From: Thermomucor indicae-seudaticae
Lineage: Eukaryota > Mucoromycota > Mucoromycetes > Mucorales > Lichtheimiaceae
Direction of reading: 5' to 3'
NCBI GenBank assembly: GCA_000787465.1
Contig: JSYX01000023.1
Location: forward strand, 1 to 64,000
DNA length: 64,000 nucleotides
How positions within the stretch are numbered: the stretch's first letter is position 1; every line of letters starts with the position of its first letter. The position numbers and the translations under genes are program-made. Of the stretch, positions 10,868-21,539 are shown piece after piece. The notes under the pieces were generated by a model. The model did no database searches. It was not told the DNA's origin and saw only the letters and a list, made by a program, of their open reading frames with translations.

Positions 10868-13800
10868 TTAAGCAATTTCAAATGCCATTAAGATACATGG
10901 AACTAGAATAATAAATCCTAATCCTAAAGGAAGCATACCAGTCCATGTGAAAGACATTAATTGATCGTATCTTAATCTAGGGAAACTTGCTCTAACCCAA
11001 ATATAAATAAATGCAATTAGACAAGTTTTAAGACCTAGACTTAATCCTTCTAATGATACAAATGTAGGATTTTCAAAAGATACAAAAGGAATTAAGTAAC
11101 CTCCTAAGAATAAAATGCTTACTAAAGTTGACATTAAAATAATAGAAGCATACTCTCCTAAGAAGAACATTACGAAAGGTACACTTGAATGTTCTGTAAA
11201 GAAACCTGCTACTAACTCAGATTCCTAAATACATTACTTAATTGACTTAGGTGTTAATTTGAAATAATATTTATTATTTAATAATTTTCCTGATTTAATA
11301 TAACAACCTACTGTTGTTTTATGAATACCCGCCCATTCTGCAGTTAATACTGCATTAGAAAAGAAATTACTATAATTCTTTTTATTCTTAAAGAAAATAA
11401 ACATATTCATAATCCTAGACCTCCGGGCTTCAAATTTAAAGTTAAATAAAGAATCTATTACAAAAAATTGAATATATAGAGTCTCTAAATTCGTTAGACT
11501 TAAGGTAGATTTATTAATTTTATTTTTAGCAAGAGGATGTAATACAGTTTCACCATCTGAATAAATTCAAAACAATAAAGCTAAATAGATATAATCCATA
11601 TTTATTAATAGAACGTTCTAATCGTACATTAGTTTTATTACTTTTTAAGTGTTATGGCCGGAGGCCAGAATCACTGGCCCAAAGGGCCAGTGATCTTTAA
11701 ATATTTTAACAGGATCTTGTGCACTATCTACATAAATTTAACTAGTCTCCTTATTGAATACACCATAAACACCATACTTATTTTTAAGTTCAGTTTCAAT
11801 TTGTGTAATCGTTTTAAGATCAGATAAATCATTAAAAATTTTAATAGGTTTAGGCATTACTTCTGAAACACTAAATGGAATACAAATTGCTAAGCTTAGA
11901 AGGCTGTTAAATTCAATGTAATTAGAATAATTAAAAATTAATGGAATAATAAAGAGAATATTCAATAAAACTGATTTTTATTTATAAATTTTCTTTATTA
12001 CCTAAGAATTTAATCTACTTTATATATATGATTTTACTTAATTTGAATCTCTCTGGACCTAAGTCAATAAAGAATGTATATAATGGATTTTATCTTAATC
12101 GTATAATTAGGATTCACCACATAAAATCTCTGAGGATAGATTCGAAATCTGTCCTGCTGATTATCTAATCAATAGAATTATAACCTCTAAGGTATCTATT
12201 AATATAAAGAATTCCCAGCATATAGTGATGTTTAAAAAGGCCAAATCTTAATAGTAGGGTTTAGCCTCAGGTAAGTCAAATGGAGCTCGATTAGTTTCAG
12301 CAATTGCTGAAATTAAGAACATTAAAGATAATGGTAATAATGGGATAATATCGTCTCTTAAACATCGAATGATAATATTAATCAATTTATTCTAAATTCA
12401 ACTTATATAACATAGAAGTATGCATATGAGGAACTACTAAATATTTTAATGTATTCATTGATTCATAATTAATATAAATTCTAGCCCCGCGGTACTTGAC
12501 CCGCGGGGTAAGGCCCCCCGGGTCTAGGTTGATTATTCTTCATATGAATAGAACATTTTAATCCAAATTTATTAATTAGAACTTTAACTAATAATTCTAC
12601 CTCTTGTAAAGTAAAACCATAAGTGTTTAAATGGATTCCATTTTTAATTTTTGATCCATCGTCCATAATCCAATAGGCTAATCCTACTGAGTTAATAAAT
12701 CTTCAATGTTTTTAGGAACAATTTTAAGGTTATTTGAATAAAAATATTTCTATATTCATTAAAACAAGGTAAAAATATAGTTAAGAATGTAAAATATTTA
12801 TAAGGAATTTTAGTAGTTGGATTTACTTGTGATCCATCAATAACAATAAAATCCACTACAATATTTTTTAAATAAATCAAATACATGATTAAAATAAGTA
12901 TCATGTTTGATAGTCTGTGTATATCTTAATCTACTATTACCTGTTGAAGATCGTTGTTCAATATGAGCATCTCCTAATAGTAGTCCTACTAATACTTCTT
13001 TTTCTCTATCTGTTAAACCTATTTTTTCTCGTTCTTTTTTAGTTAATCTCCGAAGAGGATTAACATGGCAAAGCCATGTTAATCTTTTTACACTTTTAGT
13101 AGACGTAGATAAATAATGTTTGTGAGAAAAATTTAAAGTTGATTTATATACCGAGAGGCAGGGGCCTTCCTGAATCCCGGGATCCCGGGGTCCAGGACCC
13201 CGGGATCTACTTAAATTGTAATTTAATACAAGTAAATTAGTCATATAAATTAAATCAGTAGATAAATCATTATAAACAAATGATGATTAATATTATCAAT
13301 TCTGAGGTGGTACTTAAGTCCACATAAAGTTAGTTTAAGATTGGACTTTATCTTCATTTCGATAGAGTCGATCAATGTTTTGCATGAAGTCTCTGAGGAA
13401 TCATTTACATATTCCTGCTGATTATCCGATCCTGTAAATTGTTACTAATAAAGTATTACAGTATTAAGGATTTTCCAGCATATAGCAAAATTTAATTAGA
13501 ATCTAAATATTCTAAAGGCATATTAATACCAAACATTAATTTGAGCTTGAATAATATCTGTTAGGTTAAGTGATCCTGCTAATAATACAGTAGTTAAGAT
13601 AATTAATCCCATTACTACTTCGTAACTAACCATTTGAGCTGTACTTCGTAATCCTCCTAAGAATGCCCATTTAGAATTAGCAGACCAACCTGCAAAAATT
13701 ACTCCATAAACTCCTAGAGAAGAAACAGCTAATAAATATAAAATTCCTAGACTAAGATCTGCTAATGTTAATCCAGCTCCAAAAGGAATTACTCCCCATC

Positions 13801-15442
13801 CTAATAGACTAGTAATTAAAGTAACTAATGGAGCAAATAGGAATAAAGCTTTATTTGAATGAGCAGGAAGTACAGATTCTTTAACAAATAATTTTAATGC
13901 ATCTGCAACATTTACTCAAGAAATAATGTTGTTATATAATTTAAATAGTTTACTATACATTAGATAATATTTTAAAGGTTTTCCTGTATCTATATATTTA
14001 ACAACAGAATTGTAAGAAATTGAAATTACTTTGCTGTTTGTCTTTTACTTGAAATAAGTGTTCCTCCTAATAAAACAGCCCGGAGAACCGCCCCTTGGGC
14101 CTGAAGCACGGCGGGTATTTAGAATCTGCATAATAAACCCATACTGGGTCTGAATTTACTAATGCTGCCGCAGCTAATGTGGCTTTAGGTAATGATTTGT
14201 TAAATAATACATTTATTTCACCTTTGTAAGATAAACTCATTTTTAATCTGGTTTCTGTTGAATGTGTTTTACCTGTTAAAGTTTTGCTAATTTTATTTTT
14301 AGTCCCGGGCGGAGCCCTGGACCCGAGACCAGTGGCTTTGGCCCCGGGTCTCTTCAGAATGAGATTTTATTCTAAGCATTTCTTCTGAAAAATACAAAAT
14401 ATTAAGTAAAGGTCGGTATTTCTGAAGATAAAAATTTTCTCGATTGGCTAAATCTTTCGGATCACACAATTCAACAATCGTAACTGAAAAATTTCCCATC
14501 CTGCAGTTTTAAGAAACAATCTTAATTTATATGGATATTTAGCTCCTCTGGGTCTAATATCCAAGGAGTCAAAGCCCCCTTGGGCTTTAGGTGAAGTATA
14601 ATAATGATATTTTAATCGTTCACCTAAATTTAAAAATGATCCGTAATAATAAAATCGTCTATCAAGTAAACAAGTAATTTTATATATACCCCATTCATTA
14701 TTCTATTTTTTTCTAAATTTATTATATTCTTCAGCAAAATTATGACAATGATCAATAGCAACATGTTTTTATATTTAATTCGGATATTAGCTTTTTTATA
14801 AATTGATTTAGCTAATAAAACAAAAGGACTACTGATAGCTTATTAGCTATCAGTCTCCATTTCACTATATGACCAAATTATCATATTAGAAGAAAAAATG
14901 GTATTCATAAATAAAAAGGTGAAAATAATAGTAAATGAAATACTATACTTTATACTTAAATATAATTTATTTGCAAATTATAAAGTATCAAATTTTACAA
15001 CATTTCTTGAGTAAATAGATCATATTATCATATTTTAATATGTAAGACGTGTGATCGTTGAGGATCCCATTAGTTTCCTGCCTCCTCAGAGGCAGGCAAG
15101 AGAAGCGGAATAATAGCGCCTGCGGCTCAGTTTCCTGCTGATTATTCTACTTTATAAATTATTACCAATAAGGTATAATAAATTGAAAGAACTTCTCAGC
15201 ATATAGTCTTATTTTCATCTCTATAGTCCTTTAATATCTTCCAAAGACTATTTAAGAGAAGCCACTTGTCTCAATGGTTGTAGTAGACCATAATATCCTA
15301 CTTTATTAGGACCTAATCGTCTTTGCATAGATCCCATAGCTTTTCGTTCTGCAATAGTAATAAAAGCTACTGATAATAATAATGGTACAATAACAATAAG
15401 TACTTCAATTAGTGATAATAACATGAGTAAATAATTATACAT
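10868..15442 (-). CDS. nad1: NADH dehydrogenase subunit 1 (4 exons)
   Basis: Complex I subunit forming the quinone-site/membrane interface. Exons: 15442-15274, 13908-13528, 12351-12263, 11224-10868; joined 996 nt, 331 aa from the first ATG. Exon 1 has [20 protein letters not shown], exon 2 [11 protein letters not shown], exon 3 [13 protein letters not shown], exon 4 [14 protein letters not shown]. All junctions keep frame with T before and G at the intron end. The true start may be the ATG at 15424 (MLLSLIEV): the sequence up to that codon is duplicated in front of ORF B, while the sequence after it is not. Confidence 0.97.
11225..12262 (-). mobile_element. group I intron nad1-i3
   Basis: 1038 nt, inserted between PEA and ESE. 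The core is at 12225-12115 (cccagcatatag, cctgctgatta, aatctctgagg). It carries a broken GIY-YIG gene downstream of the core. Confidence 0.87.
11240..11965 (-). pseudogene. GIY-YIG endonuclease remnant in nad1-i3
   Basis: Reading from 11965: a leader, then [20 protein letters not shown], a decayed GIY motif ended by a stop. In another frame follows [20 protein letters not shown]. The C-terminal helix-turn-helix type tail ([20 protein letters not shown], about 11350-11280) is still legible. A GC hairpin at 11653-11692 interrupts it. Not functional as read. Confidence 0.7.
12387..13244 (-). pseudogene. LAGLIDADG_2-type homing endonuclease, broken by GC elements
   Basis: The first domain reads [20 protein letters not shown] (about 13000-12945), the second [20 protein letters not shown] (about 12680-12620), then a C-terminal tail ending at 12387. 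This is the compact family of the intact nad4L-i1 enzyme at 59669. A GC element at 13153-13210 sits in the N-terminal region and another at 12482-12530 interrupts the second domain; the middle part is frameshifted (12692-12904). Confidence 0.78.
13153..13210. repeat. GC double-hairpin element, family with cccgggatccaggacc
   Basis: Contains a perfect stem at 13182-13193/13195-13206 around a single A. It shares modules (gaggcaggggcct, ccaggaccccggga) with elements at 9751, 25355 and 39624, in different order or orientation. Confidence 0.75.
14110..14740 (-). pseudogene. GIY-YIG endonuclease remnant in nad1-i1
   Basis: GIY motif [19 protein letters not shown] (about 14700-14640), then a frame break with a GC insertion at 14545-14592. 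Next comes [20 protein letters not shown] (about 14495-14440), a second GC element at 14301-14350 with a shift, and finally a NUMOD-like tail [20 protein letters not shown] (about 14290-14230). At least three lesions; two coincide with GC elements. Confidence 0.75.
14301..14350. repeat. 50-bp GC double-hairpin element, copy 1
   Basis: Differs at one base from 19571-19620 over 50 nt. Two hairpins: one around cgggc-gga-gccc, one with outer stem agacc/ggtct. Inserted in the nad1-i1 GIY-YIG remnant. Confidence 0.85.
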
Positions 15443-15657
15443 GAATAATCATAATATTCATTCATAATTTCCTTCAGAATTCATTAAATCGAAATTCTAA
15501 CGAGGAATAAAATGATAAGAATATTGATTATTAATTTTCGTCATCAAGCTATTAGAGCTTAGTGAATTAATTAAATTGATTATTTGTTCAGACTTAAATA
15601 GTATTAAAATAATTATATGAATTAAGTAATAAATAAAACATTTAATTCTGTTTTAAT
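15443..15657 (-). promoter_or_regulatory. nad1 leader, duplicated at 16350-16520
   Basis: Sequence upstream of nad1. Two blocks recur about 0.92 kb away in front of ORF B: the start-proximal block (atgaataatcataatattca at 15441 and 16364) and a longer block of about 100 bp that begins with aatgataagaatattgatta (15511 and 16422). It probably contains the nad1 5' untranslated region. No promoter consensus is recognised. Confidence 0.5.
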
Positions 15658-16395
15658 TTAAACAGCACCAAAGAAATAAAAATATAAACCATATAATAAA
15701 CTAATAGACTGAGAGATAATGATACATAAAATATAAAAAGTATTAGACATAACTAAATATTTATCTTTAATATAAAATAAATATTGAATTTGTTTAGGAA
15801 ATTTATCTTTAAATTTATTTCCGAAATTAGAAATAAAAAAATTTAATCCTAAACAAATTCCAGAAACCAATCCAATAAATGCAAAACAAGCAACAGAAAA
15901 TCCTACATATTGTAAGATATTACTTGAAGATACATCAATTAATCCAGGTTCAAATACAGAATTAATAATAGATGGGCTTTCTTCTAAGTTTGCTGTTACA
16001 TTTAATGATAAATTAGATTCAGTTTGAATTGTACTAGATACTTCTTGAGGTGTATTTAATTCAGTTTGAATTGATTTATATTCAGAAGATACTTTAAGGT
16101 CCTCTTGAACTTTTAAAGTATCAATCCTATATTGATCAAATTTTGAGGGTAACCCTAATTTAAATTTATCCAATTCAATCTTATCGATCTCAATTTGTTG
16201 ATTTCGTTCCATCAATGTTTTATTATCTTCATGAATCATTTTATTTTGTTTTAAAGTTTGATGGTTACTATAAATAGTTGCTGCAGCAATAGCTAAACAG
16301 GCAATACCTGTTCCAGTTACAATTGCCGCAATAATTTTGTCTTTCCACATGATTAAATGATTATATGAATAATCATAATATTCATTTATAATCAT
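15658..16395 (-). CDS. membrane-protein family ORF B (245 aa, intact)
   Basis: Not a recognised gene. The likely start is ATG 16350 (MWKDKIIAAIVTG), because the 15 codons before it are copied nad1 leader; the longest frame starts at 16395. Architecture: N-terminal TM (IIAAIVTGTGIACLAIAAAT), charged coiled-coil-like region (HEDNKTLMERNQQIEIDKIE), Ser/Thr-rich middle, then FEPG followed by TM (FSVACFAFIGLVSGICLGLN), basic linker (GNKFKDKFPKQIQYLF) and a last TM. It is homologous to ORF C in the EPG, KDKxP and C-terminal helix. It sits between two nad1-leader copies on the nad1 strand, so it may be transcribed with nad1 signals. Function unknown. Confidence 0.8.
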   Translation of the reverse strand: MIINEYYDYSYNHLIMWKDKIIAAIVTGTGIACLAIAAATIYSNHQTLKQNKMIHEDNKTLMERNQQIEIDKIELDKFKLGLPSKFDQYRIDTLKVQEDLKVSSEYKSIQTELNTPQEVSSTIQTESNLSLNVTANLEESPSIINSVFEPGLIDVSSSNILQYVGFSVACFAFIGLVSGICLGLNFFISNFGNKFKDKFPKQIQYLFYIKDKYLVMSNTFYILCIIISQSISLLYGLYFYFFGAV

Positions 16396-16520
16396 CTAAA
16401 CTCTTTAATTTTTGATAAGAAAATGATAAGAATATTGATTATTAATTTTCGTCATCAAGCTATTAGAGCTTAGTAAATTAAATTGATTATTTGTTCAGAC
16501 TTAAATAGTATTAAAATAAC
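16350..16520 (-). repeat. second copy of the nad1 leader, in front of ORF B
   Basis: Direct repeat of 15441-15615. Similarity ends at the start codon: the ORF B ATG at 16350 aligns with the nad1 ATG at 15424. The block from 16422 to 16515 is nearly identical to 15511-15615. Confidence 0.8.
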
Positions 16521-16759
16521 CATAAGAAATAAATTATTAATTTAGATTAAACAACAAGTGAGACTTTAATTTGAATATTATTTACTTATTTACTCTAATA
16601 GGCTTATTATAGAATAAAATTCATAAGATTTAAAATAAAATTTAAATGAATTTATTGAAGGCGTAACTAGCTTCTTGCCTACACCTTGTTAGAAAAATGG
16701 AGGCAAGTTAGGTTTTAGGTGTAACCTCATCATTTTAACTACTTTAATAAATTTCATTA
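16521..16759. other. spacer between nad6 stop and duplicated leader
   Basis: AT-rich; small GC-containing segment at 16660-16725. No gene recognised. Confidence 0.3.
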
Positions 16760-18500
16760 TTAATGAAATCTTTTAGTTGGTTTGTGTGATAAAATAATTG
16801 GTCCTACCATAGCTAATAATAGAATCATACTTGCAATAATTAAGAATAATGCATGAGAAGTATATAATACTTGACCTAAACTATTAATTTGATCAAGAGA
16901 TACAAATACATTATCCCAATTTGAATGACTTACAAATAAAGTTTCTAATTTGTCTGATTTAAATGATAATAAATTAATTGAATCAAAAATAGTAGGTAAA
17001 TCAATTTTTGAAAGATTTGGATTAGTTAAACCTAAACCACTTACAAATAAAGTACCTAATACAAAAGCTAATGGATACGGATTAGAAGTATTTTCTGCTG
17101 AATCTTGTAACTCTACTAATTTAATATTAAGCATCATTACTACGAAAAGAAATAAAATAGCAATAGCTCCTACATAAACAATTAAATATGTAAGCTTCTC
17201 TCTAATAGGATTCTTCATCAGGAAAAATCCTTAATTAATATCTCTCGAAATCCTCTCGAAACATAGAATATGGATTAATTAGTGCAAGAGGGGAATCTAT
17301 ATTAGGAAACCCAAGTTTACAATATTCTAAATTATTTAATAATATAACTTATTTAGTTAAAGGTTTAGTATAATAATAATGATCTAAATATACTTTCCCT
17401 GTATCTACAATCTTATAGAATGCATTACGGTTAATCTTCATATAATCTAGACATTTACTTAGATAAGAATGGAGTATTATTGATTAAGTTATAATCAATA
17501 TCATATACCCATACTTTTTTACTTCTTGATTTATTAGCGGCTAATGGTGTTTTATTAGCTACACTAATTTTTAATCTATGGTCATCAGTAATAATTCTAC
17601 CTTTTAAACTAATAGAAATCTTAGCCTTAGTTTCTTCTCATAGTGTTCTACCTAATTGGAAACTACTAATTAATTGTTTAGAGGTATTTGTATGATTAAG
17701 CCTCTAGTTCTATCTGATGGTCTCATATTATACCCATTAGACATCATTGTTTAAAGTAATAAATAACATGATTCTATATTTTATAGGGTCGAGTCAGTAG
17801 GAACTCCCCTGCGACTATTTAATAATGGTGTTGGATTTAAAGGTACAATATCTAATTTATAATACTAAAATATAAATAGATAAATTAGAATTTATTCCTA
17901 CTTATATAAATATATAAATAAGATTTAATACATTATACTAATTAAATTGACTACCTATATAATCAACTATACCATTACTTAACCCAATAGATTATCATAT
18001 ATACTTTACTTAATATCAAAATAAATTATTCAATAGATTATACTGTAAAGAGGATCATAAAAGATATTAATTAAAAAGAGATTGGACTATCTCTTAATGT
18101 AAGATTTGCCAAGAAAGACTGATCATTGATTCTGTCAAGGATCTTTATTTCTACATAAGGCATGATGCTACCTAAATCAGATCTTACATTTATCACATGT
18201 AGTCTCTAAAGTATCTGTTATACAGTTACTTACTGATAATCTCAATTAAATAATTGTTACCTTCTAGGTATATTTAATTATTGAGATGTTCCAGTATATA
18301 GTGATTTTGATGGATAATTAAATAGTATCCTTGGCCTCTTAACCAATAAAATTAATACCTAATAGAATTAAATAACAAGCTACATTTACAAAAACAGCAA
18401 TTAAAAATAATACAGAAATAATAGGATTACGTGATGTAATTACTAAAATTCCTGACAATACAGAACCAAAAGCTAATAAATCTAATAAAATTGCGTTCAT
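16760..18500 (-). CDS. nad6: NADH dehydrogenase subunit 6 (2 exons)
   Basis: Complex I membrane subunit. Exon 1 is 18500-18342 (MNAILLDLLAFGSVLSGILV to LGINFIG). Exon 2 is 17194-16760 (LTYLIVYVGAIAILFLFVVM to HKPTKRFH-TAA). Joined 594 nt, 197 aa, normal. The junction lies inside the conserved G-x-x-Y-x-I-VYVGAIAILF motif. Identification secure. Confidence 0.96.
17195..18341 (-). mobile_element. group I intron nad6-i1
   Basis: 1147 nt. Core at 18303-18190 (ttccagtatatag, cttactgataatc, tagtctctaaag). Contains a GIY-YIG C-terminal remnant and a 26-bp match to the nad2 3' end at 17814-17840. Confidence 0.85.
17340..17700 (-). pseudogene. GIY-YIG endonuclease C-terminal remnant (NUMOD part)
   Basis: Legible pieces: EETKAKISISLKGRIITDDH, LKISVANKTPLAANKSR, VWVYDIDYNLINN, then a broken tail with NRNAFYKIVDTGKVYLDHYY. 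This is the DNA-binding repeat region typical after a GIY-YIG domain. No catalytic domain was found in the intron, and stops are present. Confidence 0.65.
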
Positions 18501-18948
18501 GTAAGCTAAGATTATCCCTATAATTAGGGTTAATTAAGAACCAATTATAACCTATGGCCGTTTCAAATGCTATAATTTTTGACTATTAAATAATGAAGTA
18601 TTTTTAATTAAAACCAGAAAGTACCTAGAAGTCTTTCTATAACTAAACTAAGTTTTATTATCCTACAACCCTGGAGGTTGTACCTTCGGGGTATTAGCCC
18701 CGAGGTTCACAAATAATTAAAAAAATTTTTAATATTATTCGCCAGAGAAGTAGCCGATGAAGACCAACGCCGTAGGTGCAAAAGGATTATAAAAGGGTCT
18801 TAATTCCACTTATTTAGCGGATTTTGTCCCGAAAGTAAAAATAAAGATAGGCCAGATTACCCTTATTCTTACTCTAATTAAGTGGTATAAAAATAACCAA
18901 TTTCCTTTTAATTCAAAAATTTTGAACAAATTAAGGAATTGATAATAT
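18501..18948. other. spacer upstream of nad6
   Basis: No gene. GC cluster at 18664-18710 and a block at 18733-18790 resembling 30400-30440 (agaagtagccgatgaagacc versus gcgagaagaccagcgc). Confidence 0.35.
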
Positions 18949-19019
18949 AGCCGTTAAGAGGAATCGAACCTCTATTCATAAATTAACAGTTTACCGTTCT
19001 ACCATTGAACTATAACAGC
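18949..19019 (-). tRNA. trnN: tRNA-Asn (GTT)
   Basis: Acceptor GCTGTTA/TAACGGC, D-stem GTTC/GAAC, anticodon stem GTAAA/TTTAT with loop CTGTTAA, anticodon GTT, T-loop TTCGATT. Confidence 0.94.
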
Positions 19020-20246
19020 ATTTGAATTAAATTAGTATAATCCTTGGAACCCAATGGAATTACCCCATTTCTTTAAAGTGAGAACCAAAAATATAGTTTG
19101 CTTTCCTTTAAGATAAAGATTCTTCGAATATTTTATCCAAATGTGCCGAACGAAGCCTCCGGCACTTTAGGTTTAAATCAAAGATTTAATACCAAATGTT
19201 TTAATATAAAAGATTAAAACACCCCGAGGGGGCTAATACCCGGCAGGGGGAAGAGGTAAAAGTTTTAAAATTATTAATTTTAAAATAAAAAATTTAATTT
19301 TAGACCCAGGGCTTTTGCCCAGAACTAATAGTCCCGGAGGCTATAGCCTCTGGAGACAATTTGATTAATCATCTTCGATGATTAATCAAATTGTGATTTA
19401 AATCATAGATTTAAATACACCATTATATTTTAAATTAAAAATTTAAATATAATAGCGGGAAAAATACCTGGAAAAGTATTTAGGTAATTAGTATTCAGCA
19501 TATTCACGTTAGGATACAATTAATAAATTAACTAATTCAAATATAAATTTAAATTTTTTGAAAACAAAATAGTCCAGGGCGGAGCCCTGGACCCGAGACC
19601 AGTGGCTTTGGCCCCGGGTCTAATTGATATTTCTCTTACCTTTATTGAATTAAATCAATCTTAATATTAAAACTATCAATTTATATAATTTTATATATAA
19701 CCTTTTACAACTACTATAATAATTTAATAAAAATTTTAATAACCTACCCTTAACTTTTTAAATTATAAAAATTTTAACATTACCTTACCAGGTATTTACT
19801 TTTTAATAAATTAAAGTATTACCATATACTTTAAGAACTTTAAAATATTAACAGTTAACATTGGTCCGCAAGAGCCTAAATAAAAGCTCCTAACTTTTTA
19901 GCTAAGATCTGAGTCGTTTAAAAATAAATAATTTAAAAATAAAAACTTAAATTTTTAGCTCTCACTGGCTTTGCCTAATTAAAATACATATTAGTTAGTA
20001 AATAATTAATTTTTCTATGATTATCTAACAATCATTACAGAATAAATTTTTCAAATATCAAGTTAGAAATATTCTTAATTCTTGCGAAGTTCCAAGTAGT
20101 CCTTTATAATTAGGTTAAAAACTTAATTCCTAATAAATTAATAATTTATTAAATTTGATGACCTTCTTGGGAGAAAGATATAATATTTACTCGCCTCTAT
20201 TTATAATTTGAAATTAAAATATTATTCTATAAGTAAATGTTCAATA
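19020..20246. other. 1.2 kb spacer with GC elements
   Basis: No gene recognised on either strand. It holds AT stretches with palindromic ataattttaaaattaa-type sequence, GC clusters at 19220-19250 and 19305-19350, and the 50-bp double-hairpin element at 19571-19620. Confidence 0.4.
19571..19620. repeat. 50-bp GC double-hairpin element, copy 2
   Basis: 49 of 50 bases equal to 14301-14350. Here the first hairpin is perfect: ccagggc-gga-gccctgg. Lies in a spacer. Confidence 0.85.
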
Positions 20247-20318
20247 GGGGTTATTCCTTAAATGGTAGAGGGCTCGTTTTGCATACGAGTAGTCCGAGTT
20301 CGAGTCTCGGTAACTCCA
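20247..20318 (+). tRNA. trnA: tRNA-Ala (TGC)
   Basis: Acceptor GGGGTTA/TAACTCC, anticodon stem CTCGT/ACGAG, loop TTTGCAT, anticodon TGC, T-loop TTCGAGT, discriminator A. Plus strand, opposite to most genes. Confidence 0.95.
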
Positions 20319-20686
20319 ACCCTCATAAACCTATTTTTATTAATAAACTCATTTAGATGAGGAGGTAGTTTAGATTTATTATATTATCTTCAAATCTGTT
20401 CATTACTTGCTACATGGATAATTCTAAACATGATTTAATTTTAAAATTTATCTATTTATTCTTTTAATTGCCACACGTAAAGTGTGTATGACTTATTTTA
20501 GCTTATTTGAAATTTAAATAATAAGAGAACCCTTACGATACTTAAAATTTAATAACTGACCTAAATTACCTAATAAGTTAAGTCATGTAAGATTTAAAAA
20601 ATAAAAGTTTCTCTCCATCGGCAAAACTTGGCAGGTCTTTCTTAAATTTATTTAACAATAATTATTGTTACTATTATATTTCTAAT
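20319..20686. other. AT-rich spacer between trnA and trnP
   Basis: Nothing recognised. Confidence 0.3.
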
Positions 20687-20760
20687 CAGGTTGTAGCCTA
20701 ATCTGGTAAGGCATTTACTTTGGGTGTAAAATAGTGTAAGTTCAAATCTTACCAACCTGA
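20687..20760 (+). tRNA. trnP: tRNA-Pro (TGG)
   Basis: Acceptor CAGGTTG/CAACCTG, anticodon stem TTTAC/GTAAA, loop TTTGGGT, anticodon TGG, T-loop TTCAAAT, discriminator A. Confidence 0.95.
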
Positions 20761-21112
20761 AAATCTTTATATAATTAGATTATTTATTATAAATAACACA
20801 TTTTTAACCGTCCAGACCCGGAGGGGTATTGTACCTCGGGACAAGTTCTCGAAGGAAACTTGTTCTCGATTTATCTTGTTGGGGAGCAAGTCTATCAAGA
20901 CAAGTTTAATTTATTAATTTCGAATTCAATATTCATAATTACTTTAGTCTGCGGAGCTGATGCCTTTAAGGCTAAATAAAATTTATTAATAAATTTTATA
21001 TTTTAGGCAAATTCTATTTATTTAAAGCACCTTGTTAATACATTCCTTCTAGAATGTCCTAGGTTTATTTTATAAAAACAGGATTTTAATTTCTATACTC
21101 TTAGAAATTAAA
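20761..21112. other. spacer with hairpin-module repeat
   Basis: No gene. 20815-20905 carries GC and acttgttctcgatttatctt-type modules shared with 23612, 26039 and 55395. Confidence 0.4.
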
Positions 21113-21183
21113 AACTTACCCCGGGACTCGAACCCGGATTTGAGTATTAGAAGTACCCTGTTCTTCCTTTGAACTAAGTAAGT
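21113..21183 (-). tRNA. trnR: tRNA-Arg (TCT)
   Basis: Acceptor ACTTACT/GGTAAGT, anticodon stem GGGTA/TACTC, loop CTTCTAA, anticodon TCT, T-arm CCGGG-TTCGAGT-CCCGG. Confidence 0.94.
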
Positions 21184-21539
21184 TGCAGAATTATACTATT
21201 CCTTATACTTTAAAAAATAGGCAATTTCTAATTACTGTCAGAGTTCTACATAGTTAGGTATACAGGATATTATTTATCTTTATAACCTTAAAGTATTAAA
21301 GTTATTAAATTAATGTTTAAAGACCAAGTTGCTTTGCCCTCTGTGCTAAGCCTGAAGGATTAGGCTGGAACCTAAGAATTTATTTTTAATTTAATTTTTA
21401 AATTATTTATTTTATAATCTACACTAAGTAAGTATAAATCTAAGGGTAATAAATTCAAATTACTAAACTCACCTGTTTGAATTAATAAAATATTAATTTT
21501 AAGTGAATATCTATATAATTTACATAAATCACCATTATA
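21184..21539. other. spacer before the D5-type relic
   Basis: AT-rich. May include the eroded N-terminal part of the primase/helicase, but no clear protein similarity is legible here. Confidence 0.3.

Larger units (their letters stand above)
12352..13527 (-). mobile_element. group I intron nad1-i2
   Basis: 1176 nt between NVW(Y) and IIPLLPL. Core at 13490-13375 (ttccagcatatag, cctgctgattatcc, agtctctgagg). Hosts a broken LAGLIDADG_2-type gene. Confidence 0.87.
13909..15273 (-). mobile_element. group I intron nad1-i1
   Basis: 1365 nt between QP(F) and ADALKLF. Core near 15205-15060 (tcagcatatag, cctgctgattattc). A GC hairpin block lies between R and Q at 15066-15130. Contains a decayed GIY-YIG gene. 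Confidence 0.85.

Noticed and set aside
16950..17177. 75-codon plus-strand frame
   Set aside because: Opposite strand of nad6 exon 2.
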